A stretch of DNA of 64,000 bases from G963704535 sp963704535 (GTDB lineage Bacteria; Chloroflexota; Chloroflexia; Chloroflexales; Roseiflexaceae), in the NCBI GenBank assembly GCA_963704535.1, contig OY969916.1:806001-870000 (forward strand), in the 5' to 3' direction. The translations under genes were made by a program, and so were the position numbers. The notes under the pieces are model-generated. The model did no database searches. It was not told the origin of the DNA and saw only the letters and a list, made by a program, of their open reading frames with translations. Of the stretch, positions 1 to 9,673 are shown one piece after another (position 1 is the first letter of the stretch; each line of letters begins with the position of its first letter).

Positions 1-650
1 TATTCATCGTCTTTGTACGCAGCGAAGCCAGCGCCGAGAGCGAACGCAGCTCCTCCGCGCTGATCGTGCGCCGCGATCTGCCAGGCGTCGAGGTCAGCCG
101 GGTGTGGGAGAAGGCCGGGCTCAGGACCACCCCAATGGGTGAGTTGGTCTTCAGCGATTGCCGGGTGCCGGCCGACCACGTGCTGGGCCGCGCCGGCGCC
201 GGCTACACCGTCTTTCAATCGACGATCGAGTGGGAGCGCAGCTACTTCTTCGCCAACCAGGTCGGCGCCATGCAGCGCATCCTTGAGCAGTGCGTGGCCT
301 ACGCCAAGACGCGCCGGCAGTTCGACCGGCCGATCGGCTCGTTCCAGTCGGTCTCGAACAAGATCGCCGATATGAAGCTGCGCATCGAGCTAGCCAGGCT
401 CATGCTCTACAAGATCGGCTGGCTGAAAAAGGAGGGCAAACGCGCCTTTCTGGAGGCTTCGATGGCCAAGCTGTTCATCAGCGAGGGGCTGGTCCAGACC
501 TGCCTCGACGCCATCCAGATCCACGGCGCGCGCGGCTACATGACCGAGTACGAGCTGGAGCGCGAGCTGCGCGACTCGCTGGGCGGGACGATCTACGCCG
601 GCACGTCGGAGATGCAGCGCGGCATTATCGCCAGCATGCTCGGCTTATAA
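1..650 (+). CDS. acyl-CoA dehydrogenase family protein (3' part, 5' end outside window)
   Basis: This is the C-terminal part of a flavoprotein acyl-CoA dehydrogenase; the frame is open from base 3 and no start lies inside the window. The segments EWERSYFFANQVGAMQRILE, ARTRRQ-like AKTRRQFDRPIGSFQSV and IYAGTSEMQRGIIASMLGL are the usual C-terminal helical-domain landmarks. The position that is Glu in medium-chain enzymes (YEGT) is Ala here (YAGT). The base may instead be the Glu in EWER, as in isovaleryl-CoA-type and carrier-protein-bound aminoacyl dehydrogenases; that assignment is inference. Placement upstream of an amino acid:carrier-protein ligase suggests it oxidises a carrier-bound amino acid, but a catabolic role cannot be excluded. 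Confidence 0.88.
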   Translation, partial: FIVFVRSEASAESERSSSALIVRRDLPGVEVSRVWEKAGLRTTPMGELVFSDCRVPADHVLGRAGAGYTVFQSTIEWERSYFFANQVGAMQRILEQCVAYAKTRRQFDRPIGSFQSVSNKIADMKLRIELARLMLYKIGWLKKEGKRAFLEASMAKLFISEGLVQTCLDAIQIHGARGYMTEYELERELRDSLGGTIYAGTSEMQRGIIASMLGL

Positions 651-681
651 GGAACTCGAAACATCAAAAGCATCGCGGCTC

Positions 682-757
682 CGTGAAACGTGAAACGTAA
701 AACGTGAAACGTAAAACGTGATCGGCAGCGTTGTGTACGTTTCACGCTTCACCCTTC
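682..757. repeat. short direct-repeat hairpin (GTGAAAC type)
   Basis: After the dehydrogenase stop the motif ACGTGAA/ACGTAAA is repeated about five times. A reverse-complement arm built from ACGTTTCACG and CTTCACC follows, so the RNA could fold into a hairpin. The same octamer family recurs near 1100, 16490, 19640, 43990, 48380 and 60430. It resembles the short tandemly repeated repetitive sequences known from filamentous cyanobacteria; function is unknown and it may act as a terminator. Confidence 0.6.
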
Positions 758-818
758 GCCTCCACTCAAGGCAGGCGTTTCGGGGCCGCCGTGGGATGTT
801 TTAAAACGTGCGAGTCCC

Positions 819-1076
819 TTAGCGGAGACCGATCAAAGCAGACTCGATCGGGTTCGGGAAGTTAGCGAAGACCGATCGAAGCAGACTCGATCGGGTTCGG
901 GAAGTTAGCGGAGACCGATCAAAGCAGACTCGATCGGGTTCGGGAAGTTAGCGGAGACCGATCAAAGCAGACTCGATCGGGTTCGGGAAGTTAGCGGAGA
1001 CCGATCAAAGCAGACTCGATCGGGTTCGGGAAGTTAGCGAAGACCGATCGAAGCAGACTCGATCGGGTTCGGGAAG
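819..1076. repeat. six tandem 43-bp repeats
   Basis: Six head-to-tail 43-bp units begin at 819, 862, 905, 948, 991 and 1034. Each unit contains CCGATC and GATCGG arms around an AGCAGACT-type loop, so each can form a small hairpin. Units 2 and 6 carry paired differences (GAAGACC and CGAAGC) that lengthen the stem to CCGATCGA/TCGATCGG. There are no unique spacers, so it is not a CRISPR array. It lies directly upstream of the amino acid:carrier-protein ligase gene and could be in its leader. Confidence 0.9.
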
Positions 1077-1140
1077 TTAGCTCGGTAGCGAGTCATCGAA
1101 ACGTGAAACGCTTGTCCTGAGCGAAAAGGAGGTCAAACAC

Positions 1141-2331
1141 ATGTTTACCGAGCGCCTTGTGCTCAATAAAAACGTGCCGAGCGAGTATTCGAGCGAGCTC
1201 CAGCGCAGGCTCTTCTTCGTCTCGGCCGATATTGTCGACTTCAAGCTGATCGGCGACACGTCCAAGATCCAGGCGATCGAGGTCACGAGCGCGCGGCCGA
1301 TCGAGGCCGGCGCGCTGTCGGAGAAGATCCATTTCATGCTCGCCAATGACATCATCAATCAGCGCATCATCGACCCGAAAGTGATCTGGCGCAACCCGCG
1401 CGACTGCGCCTACCAGCCCAATATGTTCGACCGGCTGGTGCAGGAGCAGATCGCCTACGAGGCCGGCGAGGGCCAGATCGGCGTGGGCGAGCCGTTCATC
1501 GCGCTGATGGACTACTTCGACGCCCAGATCCGGTCGATTGTGATGCGCTCGTTCGGGGGCAAGGAGTACCGCTACCCGACGCTCATCCCGACCGCCACGC
1601 TGGAGAAGTGCGGCTATTTCACCTCGTTCCCGCACTTCTTGATGTTCGTCACCCGGCTGCACAACGATATGGACAACTACCGGGCGTTCCTGGACGAGTA
1701 CCGCGAAACCAATAATGTGGGCGCCGCGACCCTGAACTACTGCCAGAATCTCGACTACTGCCTGCCGCCGACGATGTGCTACCACACCTACCATCAGTTC
1801 GCCGATCGCAGCCTGGCCGAGCAGGAGCAGGCCGTGATCACGTCGCGCGGGAAGTCGTTCCGCTTCGAGTCGCGCTACCACCAGACGCTGGAGCGGCTGT
1901 GGGACTTCACCATCCGCGAGATCGTGTTCATGGGCACCCGCGACTTTGTGCTCGACTGCCGCCAGCGGTTCATGCACCAGGCGCTGGGCCTGATCGAGGA
2001 GCTTGAGCTGGCCGGGCACTGCGAGGTGGCCAATGACCCGTTCTTCTGCGACCAGGATACTGCCGTCAAGGTTTGGTCACAGAAGATGCTTGAGCTGAAG
2101 TACGAGCTGCGGATCAACGTCGATCAGGACCGCACGATCGCCGCCGGCTCGTTCAACTTCCACGACAGCTTCTTCGGCGAAGGGTTCAACATCCGGCACG
2201 GCCAGGAGAACTGGGTGCGCACCGCCTGCGTCGGCTTCGGCCTGGAGCGCTTGACTTACGCGTTCCTGTGCCAACACGGCCTCGACCGCCGGCGTTGGCC
2301 GGAGCGCGTCCGAAGGGAGATCCCACAATGA
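1141..2331 (+). CDS. amino acid:[carrier protein] ligase-like, class II aaRS homologue
   Basis: The 396-residue product resembles the catalytic core of an atypical seryl-tRNA synthetase but lacks the N-terminal tRNA-binding coiled coil. Residues 361-370 contain the class II motif 3 signature GFGLER followed by LTYAFLCQHG. Cysteines around TLEKCGYF and TACVGFG are candidate zinc ligands, as in the characterised Bradyrhizobium ligases. Those enzymes adenylate small amino acids and load them on the phosphopantetheine of a carrier protein rather than on tRNA. The start is set by AAGGAGG at about 1127-1134. The stop overlaps the next ATG (ATGA at 2328-2331), implying translational coupling with the PKS. 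No free-standing carrier protein is visible; one may lie upstream of the window, or the PKS carrier domain may be the partner. The substrate amino acid cannot be read from sequence. Confidence 0.82.
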   Translation: MFTERLVLNKNVPSEYSSELQRRLFFVSADIVDFKLIGDTSKIQAIEVTSARPIEAGALSEKIHFMLANDIINQRIIDPKVIWRNPRDCAYQPNMFDRLVQEQIAYEAGEGQIGVGEPFIALMDYFDAQIRSIVMRSFGGKEYRYPTLIPTATLEKCGYFTSFPHFLMFVTRLHNDMDNYRAFLDEYRETNNVGAATLNYCQNLDYCLPPTMCYHTYHQFADRSLAEQEQAVITSRGKSFRFESRYHQTLERLWDFTIREIVFMGTRDFVLDCRQRFMHQALGLIEELELAGHCEVANDPFFCDQDTAVKVWSQKMLELKYELRINVDQDRTIAAGSFNFHDSFFGEGFNIRHGQENWVRTACVGFGLERLTYAFLCQHGLDRRRWPERVRREIPQ

Positions 2332-5300
2332 CCAATGCACCTACATTCGAGCACCTGACCGGCTCCGAGGTGGCCGTCGTCGGGATGGCGGGCCGCTTCC
2401 CCGGCGCGCGCGACCTCGACGCGTTCTGGCAGAACCTGGCCGGCGGCGTCGAGTTGATCACATTCTTCGAGGACGACCAGATCGACCCTGCCGCCGTGGA
2501 CCCGCAGATGCTGAAGAACCCTAATTATGTCAAGGCGCGCGGCGTGCTAGACGATATTGAGCTGTTCGACGCCGCGTTCTTCGGCTTTAGCCCGCGCGAG
2601 GCGCAGATCCGCGACCCGCAGCACCGGCTGTTTCTGGAGTGCGCTTGGGAGGCGATCGAGGACGCCGGGTACAACCCCGACGCCTACCGGGGCGCGATCG
2701 GCGTCTACGCCGGCGTCAGCCCGAACACCTACCTACTCAGCAACCTGCTGCTCAACCCGCAGTTGGTCGAGCTGATCGGCCCACTGCACCTGAATATCAG
2801 CAGCGACAAAGACTTCCTGCCGACGGTGGTTTCCTACAAGCTGAACCTGAAAGGCCCCAGCCTGGCAGTGCAGACCGCCTGCTCGACCTCGCTGGTGTCG
2901 GTCTGCGTGGCGATCCAGGGCTTGCTGACCTACCAGTGCGACATGGCGCTGACCGGCGGCGTCTCGATCAAGGTGCCGCACCGGGCCGGCTACCTGTATC
3001 AGGAGGGCGGCGTGCTCTCGCCCGATGGTCACTGCCGGGCGTTCGACGCGGCGGCGGCGGGCAGCATCGACGGCAATGGCGTGGGCGTGGTGGTGCTCAA
3101 GCGCCTGAACGACGCGCTCAACGACGGCGATCATATCTACGCATTAATCAAGGGCACCGCGATCAACAACGACGGCGGGATGAAGGTCAACTACACCGCC
3201 CCCAGCGTGGACGGCCAGGCCGAGGTGATCGCGATGGCGCAGGCGGTGGCCGGCGTCGAGGCCGATACAGTCTCCTACATCGAGACGCACGGCGCCGGGA
3301 CGGTGCTGGGCGACCCGATCGAGATCAGCGCGCTGACCCAGGCTTTTCGGGGCAGCACTGAGTTGAAGGGCTTCTGCGCGATCGGCTCGGTCAAGACCAA
3401 TATCGGGCACCTGGACGCGGCCGCCGGGATCGCCGGCCTGATCAAGACCATTTTGGCGCTGCACCATGGGAAACTGCCGCCCAGCCTGAATTTCAAGCGG
3501 CCGAACCCGCAGATCGACTTCGCCAACACGCCCTTCTATGTCAACACCAAGCTGGCTGAGTGGAAGACCGACCGGCGCCCGCGGCGGGCCGGTGTCAGCT
3601 CGTTCGGCGTCGGCGGCACCAATGCTCACGTGGTGCTCGAAGAAGCGCCCGCCGACACGACGTCCGGCTCTTCCCGACCCTGGCACCTGCTAGTGCTCTC
3701 GGCCAAGACGCCGACCGCCCTGGCGCAGGCCGGCGAGCGGCTGGCAGCCGAGCTGACGCGGCGCCCGGACCTGAATCTGGCCGATGTGGCCTACACATTG
3801 CAGGTGGGCCGAAAACCCTTCAGCTACCGCCAGGTGCTGGTCTGCCGCGATGCCCAGGATGCCGTCGCAGTGCTCCAGGGCCAGGAGCCCGAGCGGGTGC
3901 TGGGCAGCGTCCAGGAGACCCGCGAGCGGCCGATTGCCTTTATGTTCCCCGGCCTGGGCGACCATTACCTTCACATGGCCGCCGGGCTCTATCGCAGTGA
4001 GCCGGTCTTTCGGGAGCAGTTCGACACCTGCGCCAAGCTGCTGCGCTCCTACCTGGATATCGATATTCGCGCGCTGCTCTACCCGGAGGGCGTGCAGCCG
4101 TCGGCCGCGCCCCAATCGCGCGGGATCGATCTGCGCCGGATGTTCGCCGCCGCCGACGCGCCGACCGACCCGGCCACCCAGCGGCTGAATCAAACCGTGG
4201 TGGCCCAGCCGACGGTCTTCGCGGTGGAGTATGCGCTGGCCCGGCTGTGGATGGCCTGGGGCATCCAGCCGCAAGCGGTGATCGGCCACAGCGTCGGCGA
4301 ATATGTGGCCGCGTGCATCGCCGGCGTGCTCACGCTGGAGGACGCGCTGCTGCTGGTCGCCCGGCGGGCCGAGCTGATCCAGTCGCTGCCGGGCGGCGGA
4401 ATGCTTTCGGTGCTGCTGCCGGAGCACGAGCTGCTGCCGCTGCTGGGGCCGCGCCTGTCGCTGGCTACGGCCAACGAGCCGGCGGTCTGCGGCGTCGCCG
4501 GCCCCGAGGAGGCGCTGGCCGAGCTGGAGCGCGAGCTTGCCGCGCGCCGCGTCACCTACCGGCGGCTGCCGACCACCCACGCCTTCCACTCGTCGATGAT
4601 GCAGCCGATCGTCGAGCGGTTCACCAGCATCGTCAAGACGGTCAAGCTCAATCCGCCCAAGATCCCGTATCTCTCCAACGTCACCGGGACCTGGGTCACC
4701 AGCGCCCAGGCGACCGACCCCGGCTACTGGGCGCGCCACATGCGCCAGACGGTGCGCTTCGCCGATGGCGTGCGCGAGCTGTGGAAGGAGCCGGGCCGCG
4801 ATTCTGCTGGAGATCGGGCCGGGCATGTCGCTGTCCAGCATGGCCATGCGCCAGAAGCTCAACGAGCAGCAGACCGCCTTGCCCTCGCTGCGGCCGGCCT
4901 ACGACCAGCAGCCCGACATCGCGTTCATGCTGGCGACGCTGGGCAAGCTCTGGCTGGCCGGCGTCCAGGTCGATTGGCCGGCGCTGTACGCCGAGGAGCG
5001 CCGCAGGCGCGTCCGGCTGCCGACCTACCCGTTCGAGCGCCAGCGCCACTGGGTCGAGCCGTCGCAGCAGGCGCTCGACGGGCGGCGGGTGCCCACCGCA
5101 TCGCTGATCGATTGCCTGGCGTTGCCGGCCGAGCCCGCGCCGCTGAACGGCGCCGTCCTGATGCACGACGCCCAGCGCGGCGCCGTTCGTACCGCCTACG
5201 TCGCCCCGCGCGGCGAGCTTGAGGAGCAGATCACCGGCCTCTGGCAGCGCCTGCTGGGCCTCCCGCAGGTCGGGGTGCTCGACAACTTCTTCGAGCTGGG

Positions 5301-6756
5301 CGGGCATTCGCTGCTGGTGCCGCAACTGCTGACGCAACTGCGCGACGCCTGCCAGGTCGAGCTGCCGTTGAGCAGCCTGTTCGAGGCGCCGACGATCGCC
5401 GGGCTGGCCGAGCTGATCGATCGCATCCGGCGCGAGGGCCTGGAGGCGGTGCTGGGCGGCGCCGCCGCCATCGATCTGCGCGCCGAGGTCACGCTCGACC
5501 CGGCGATCGATGGGCGCGGCCTGCCGGCCGAGTACACCGCCGAGCCATCCGCCATCCTGCTCACCGGCGCCACCGGCTTCCTGGGCGCGTTTATGCTCGA
5601 CGAGCTGCTGCGCGGCACCAGCGCCGAGATCTACTGCCTGGTGCGCGCGTCAAGCGCCGAGGACGGGCGGCGGCGGCTGCTACGCAATCTCGACACCTAC
5701 GGGCTGCGCGACGATCGCCTGAGTGAGCGCATTGTTCCCGTGCCGGGCGACCTGGCCCAGCCGCTGTGGGGAATGGCCGAGCACCAGTTCAACACCCTGG
5801 CCGGCACGATCGACGTGATCTACCACTGCGGCGCGTGGGTCAACTTCACCTACCCGTACAGCGCGCTCAAGGCCGCCAATGTCCTGGGACTCCAGGAGGC
5901 GCTGCGGCTGGCCAGCCGGATCAAGCTGAAACCGCTGCACTTCGTCTCCTCGATCGCGGTCTTCTCGCCGCCGGCCTACGCGCAGCAGCAGGTAATACAC
6001 GAGGACCAGCCACTCGATCACACCGAAGGGCTGTTCAGCGGCTACGCCGAGACCAAGTGGGTGGCCGAGCACATCCTGGAGATCGCGAAGCAGCGCGGCA
6101 TACCTGTGGCGATCTACCGGCCCGGCGTGATCGGTGGGCATAGCGGCACGGGCATCGGCAATCCCAAGGACCTGATCTGGAATATCATCAAGGGCTGCAT
6201 CCAGCTCGGCGTGGTGCCCGACATCGAGCACGTGCCGGACATCGACACAATCGTCAATATCACGCCGGTGGACTACGTCAGCAAGGCGATCGTCCACCTG
6301 GCGCAGCAGCCTGAGTTGCTCGGCGAAGCCTTCCACTTCGCAAACCCGCAGCCGATGCACTGGAGTGGGGTCGCCGAGATCCTCCGCAATAGTGGCTACC
6401 CGCTGCGCCAGGTTTCGGCCGGCGAGTGGCTGGAGATCCTGGCCACCACGGTCGCGAACTCGCCGGAGAACGCCCTGTTCCCGTTTATGCCGGTCTTCGC
6501 GGCGACTGCCGGCCAAGAGCAGGACGGGGGACAACCGGCGCATGCCAAAGACCTCCAGTTCGACAGCACCAACACGCTGCGCGGCCTGGCCGGCAGCTCG
6601 ATCAGCTGCGCGCCGGTCGATGAGCGGCTGCTGCGAACCTATTTCGCCCACTTCGTCGAGAGCGGATTCCTGGACGCGCCGCCGTCTGAAACGGATTTTG
6701 AAACGGGGGAGTTTGAGGGGGCTGTCCCTTCAAGCTCCTCTCTCCACGGATTCTGA
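2328..6756 (+). CDS. type I PKS: KS-AT-CP-thioester reductase (one frameshift)
   Basis: The megasynthase has KS (residues about 12-430, Cys185 in TACSTSL, His321 in HGAGT, His361 in NIGHLD) and AT (Ser655 in GHSVGE). HAFHSSM at the specificity position favours malonyl-CoA. After a linker come a carrier domain (LGGHSLL, Ser codon at 5308) and an NAD(P)H-dependent thioester reductase domain starting TGATGFLGA near 5565. No KR, DH or ER is seen, so one unreduced extension followed by reductive release to an aldehyde or alcohol is expected. The reading frame shifts by +1 between AT and CP. One extra G in the GGG at 4793-4795 explains it, because removing it gives EPAAILLEIGPG. The last residues are encoded by an inserted dispersed repeat. 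Start ATG 2328 has GAAGGGAGA upstream. Confidence 0.85.
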
Positions 6757-6815
6757 AACGGGGGAGTTTGAGGGGGGCGCCCCCTCAAGATCCTCCTTCC
6801 ACTACGGATAACGAG
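6697..6815. repeat. family C dispersed repeat, two degenerate copies
   Basis: Two adjacent copies of the element share the core TGAAACGGGGGAGTTTGAGG, then GGCNNCCCCTTCAAG and a TCCTCTTTCCACNACGGA tail. The first copy lies inside the end of the PKS reading frame and encodes its terminal Ser/Glu-rich residues. The second lies between the PKS stop and the sulfotransferase ribosome binding site. Confidence 0.75.
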
Positions 6816-6833
6816 TGTACAAAGGAGCCACAA

Positions 6834-8099
6834 ATGAACACTCATAACCGATCTGAATCGATCACCCCAACCTTTATTATCTCGTGCGAGCGCTCCGGCT
6901 CGACGCTGCTGCGCTATATTGTCGATACCCACCCTGATATCGCCACCCCTGGTGAGATCCACTTGGGCCAGTTGTGCCAGGATCTCTACCGGACGGTCTC
7001 GCGCACCAGCGCACTCGTCGCCCCGGCGGCCGACGAGGCCCAGCGGCACCAGTTTACGATCACCGAGGTGCGGCGGATCGTCTCCGAGATCATGGACGGC
7101 TACGCCAGGGCTAAGGGCAAGCGCCAGTGGTGCGAGAAGACCACCATGAACCTGGATTACCTCGACACGTTGTACGAGGTCTTCCCCGACGCCCACTACA
7201 TCTGCCTGTACCGCAACGCGATGGATGTGGCCCACTCCTGCATCGAGGCCGGCCGGCTCGGCTTCTTGCCGGAGCACGTTCCGTACGTCCACCGGCACCC
7301 GCGCAACCTTGTCGCGGCGATGGTGGAGAGGTGGGTCGAGAAAACCGGGGAGCTGCTGGCGTTCGAGCGCCGGCACGCCGGCCAATGCTTCCGCATGCAG
7401 TATGAGCAGCTTGTGGCCGACCCGGCCGAGGCACTGGCGCCCATGTTCGAGTTTCTGGGGGTCGCCTGGGATGCCGGCATCCCCGACAAGGTCTTTGTCG
7501 CCAAGCACGACCAGGGCGACGGCGACTCGAAGGTGCGCTTCGCGTCGAAGATCTACCAGTCCTCGATCGGCAAGGGCTCGACGCTCAACCGATCGGCGCT
7601 CCCCGACCAGCTGCTCAACGAGCTGAACGCGATGCTGGCCGAGCTGGACTACCCGATCGTCGGCCCCGACTGGGACACCTCGCCCTCGCCGTACCTCGAC
7701 ATGCGCCCCAAGCAGCGCGAAGCCACCCCCGGCCTGAGCGAGATCTTCACCCACTACCTGCCCCAGCGGCTGAGCCAGATCAACGGCGGCCAGCCCCAGC
7801 CGATCGTCTACAAAATCGTGGCGACAGGCGAGGGCGGCGGGGTCTGGCGCATCGACCTGGGCCGGCCCGATAGCCCGGTCGCGGCAGGGGAGGGCGACGC
7901 GCACTGCACCCTGACGATGTCGGCGGGCGATCTGCTGACGCTGATCGGCGGCAATCTCAACGCGGCCGAGGCCTGGCTCCAGGGGCGGCTGCATATCGCC
8001 GGCGACGTGACCCAGGCCGAGCAGCTCGGTCGCATCTTGTTCGCCGGGCCGCAGGAGTCACCGGCAGAGGCGGTCGAGGCGGTCGAGGCATTGGCATGA
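6834..8099 (+). CDS. sulfotransferase with C-terminal SCP2-like domain
   Basis: Residues 14-30 (FIISCERSGSTLLRYIVD) are the PAPS 5'-phosphosulfate loop, and LYRNAMDVAHS near residue 124 fits the 3'-phosphate binding segment, so this is a PAPS-dependent sulfotransferase. From about residue 310 to the end the pattern (VYKIVATGEGGGVWRIDL, CTLTMSAGDLLTLIGG, GRLHIAGDVTQAEQLG) matches an SCP2/sterol-transfer fold that usually binds hydrophobic ligands. An upstream in-frame start exists, but AAAGGAG at 6821-6827 selects ATG 6834. The fusion could hold a lipidic or polyketide substrate while it is sulfated. It follows the PKS on the same strand and is probably a tailoring enzyme of that cluster; the substrate is unknown. 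Confidence 0.85.
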   Translation: MNTHNRSESITPTFIISCERSGSTLLRYIVDTHPDIATPGEIHLGQLCQDLYRTVSRTSALVAPAADEAQRHQFTITEVRRIVSEIMDGYARAKGKRQWCEKTTMNLDYLDTLYEVFPDAHYICLYRNAMDVAHSCIEAGRLGFLPEHVPYVHRHPRNLVAAMVERWVEKTGELLAFERRHAGQCFRMQYEQLVADPAEALAPMFEFLGVAWDAGIPDKVFVAKHDQGDGDSKVRFASKIYQSSIGKGSTLNRSALPDQLLNELNAMLAELDYPIVGPDWDTSPSPYLDMRPKQREATPGLSEIFTHYLPQRLSQINGGQPQPIVYKIVATGEGGGVWRIDLGRPDSPVAAGEGDAHCTLTMSAGDLLTLIGGNLNAAEAWLQGRLHIAGDVTQAEQLGRILFAGPQESPAEAVEAVEALA

Positions 8100-8109
8100 A
8101 CCTTCCGTC

Positions 8110-8217
8110 CACAAATGAATTTGTGGCCTGAAATTGCAAACACGTTCAAACGTGTTCAAGAACGATCTTCAACGTGTTTTAACACGTTTGCCCTATCAGC
8201 ATCGAATTCATTCGATG
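8110..8217. promoter_or_regulatory. cluster of four short palindromes upstream of MFS gene
   Basis: Within about 110 bases there are four inverted repeats. They are CACAAAT-GA-ATTTGTG, an AACACGTT/AAACGTGTT pair, the near-perfect AACGTGTTTTAACACGTT, and CATCGAA-TTCA-TTCGATG. The two middle ones share the half-site AACACGTT. They lie between the sulfotransferase stop and the ribosome binding site of the exporter, where a regulator's operators would be expected. The first could also be a terminator. No regulator gene adjoins them in this window. Confidence 0.55.
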
Positions 8218-8245
8218 ATAGTTTAAGAATAAGAGAGGAATTGCC

Positions 8246-9673
8246 GTGCTAGATAATCGCCGCGAGGCGGGCACTATCAGCACATTACCCAGGCACCAGG
8301 ACCAGGCGAACGACGCGCGCGGAAGCCTGCGTACCGAGCGAGCGCTGATCGTCAGCCTCTCGCTCGGCGCGCTGCTGATCCCCTTCAACACCACCATGAT
8401 CGCGATCGTCCTGCGGCAACTACGCACCGACCTGGGCGTCGACGCAGCGTCCGCCGGCTGGCTGATCACCGCGTACCTGATTACCATGGCCTGCCTCCAG
8501 CCGATCGCCGGTAAATTGGGCGATCGGTGGGGCCGGCGACCGTTAATCCTGGGCGGGCTAGCCTGGTTCGGGATCGCCTCGGCCGGTGCCGCGCTGGCGC
8601 CCAACCTGGCGATTCTGCTGCTCTTCCGCGTTCAGCAATCGATCGCCGGCGCGCTTGCGATCCCCAATGGCATGGCGCTGGTGCGCGAGGCCATCCCAGC
8701 CGAGCGCCGGGCCGGGCGCTTCGGCCAGCTCGCGGCGGCGATGGCGCTCGGCGGCGCGATCGGGCCGCCGGCCAGCGGCCTGCTGCTCCAGCCGATCGGC
8801 TGGCGCGGGCTGTTCGCCTGTAGCGTCCCGCTAGCGCTGCTGGCGGTGCTGCTGGGCTGGCGCTCGGTCCCGCGTGGCGGCGGGCAGCGCACCAGCGCCC
8901 CGCTGGATCTGCTTGGGCTGACGCTGCTCCCGGCTGTGCTGGCCGGCGCCGCTTGGCTGCTGATGGGCAGCCGTGGGCTGGCGCTGCCCATCGTGCTGGC
9001 CGCAGTCCTGGCGCTGGTGGTCGCCGGGGCGCTGTTCTGCCGGCATGAGTTCCGCCACCCCGACCCGGTGCTCCAGCCGCGGCTCTTTCGCCACCGCGCC
9101 TTCACCGCCGCCACCAGCACGATCGCGCTGACCGACCTAGCCACCTTCACCACGCTCCTAGCCATGCCGGAGCTGCTGGGCAAATGGGCCGGCTGGGACA
9201 ACACGCAGATCGGGCTGGCCCTGATGGCTCTTTCGGGGACCACGATCGTGTTCGCGCCGCTGGGCGGGCGGCTGGCCGACCGGGTCGGTCGGCGCTGGCC
9301 GGCGGTCGCCGGCTTGGCGGCGCTCACCGTCGGCGAGGCCATCCTGGCGCTGACGCACACCACCATCTCCGGAGCGGTCGTCATCGGCGCGCTCGGGCTG
9401 ATCGGCGCCGGGTGGGGCATCGCCGCGCCGGGCCTCCAGACCGCGGCGATCGAGGCGGTCGAGCCGGATGAGGTGGGCGTGGCCTCCGGGGTGATGTCGG
9501 CCGGGCGCTTCCTGGGCAGTATCGCCGGTGCCAGCCTGTTCGTCAGCCTGCTGGGCGCGGCGCAAGCGGGCAGCGGCGCTTTCGGCCCGCTCTTTCTGTG
9601 TATCGTCGCGGCGGCGCTGCTCGCGACCGTAGCGAGCCTGGGGCTGCACGATCGGCCGCCCGTTAGGGCCTGA
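8246..9673 (+). CDS. MFS drug/proton antiporter (DHA2-like)
   Basis: The 475-residue protein is strongly hydrophobic, with about 14 predicted membrane spans. It has the MFS motif A GKLGDRWGRRPLILGG after the second span and a second copy, GGRLADRVGRRWPAVAG, in the C-terminal half. Together these fit the DHA2 multidrug exporter group. The start is GTG 8246, chosen because AAGAGAGGA at 8231-8239 is well placed. It follows the palindrome cluster and sits between the sulfotransferase and the LanB-like gene, so export of or self-protection from the cluster's product is the likely role. The substrate is not identifiable. Confidence 0.85.
   Translation: MLDNRREAGTISTLPRHQDQANDARGSLRTERALIVSLSLGALLIPFNTTMIAIVLRQLRTDLGVDAASAGWLITAYLITMACLQPIAGKLGDRWGRRPLILGGLAWFGIASAGAALAPNLAILLLFRVQQSIAGALAIPNGMALVREAIPAERRAGRFGQLAAAMALGGAIGPPASGLLLQPIGWRGLFACSVPLALLAVLLGWRSVPRGGGQRTSAPLDLLGLTLLPAVLAGAAWLLMGSRGLALPIVLAAVLALVVAGALFCRHEFRHPDPVLQPRLFRHRAFTAATSTIALTDLATFTTLLAMPELLGKWAGWDNTQIGLALMALSGTTIVFAPLGGRLADRVGRRWPAVAGLAALTVGEAILALTHTTISGAVVIGALGLIGAGWGIAAPGLQTAAIEAVEPDEVGVASGVMSAGRFLGSIAGASLFVSLLGAAQAGSGAFGPLFLCIVAAALLATVASLGLHDRPPVRA

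Noticed and set aside
819..1076. Possible CRISPR array
   Set aside because: Units are contiguous 43-mers with no unique spacers, and no cas genes are nearby.
8100..8245. Possible lanthipeptide precursor gene near the LanB-like gene
   Set aside because: No start with a ribosome binding site and a Ser/Thr/Cys-rich core was found here or at 12432-12502 and 13031-13195.
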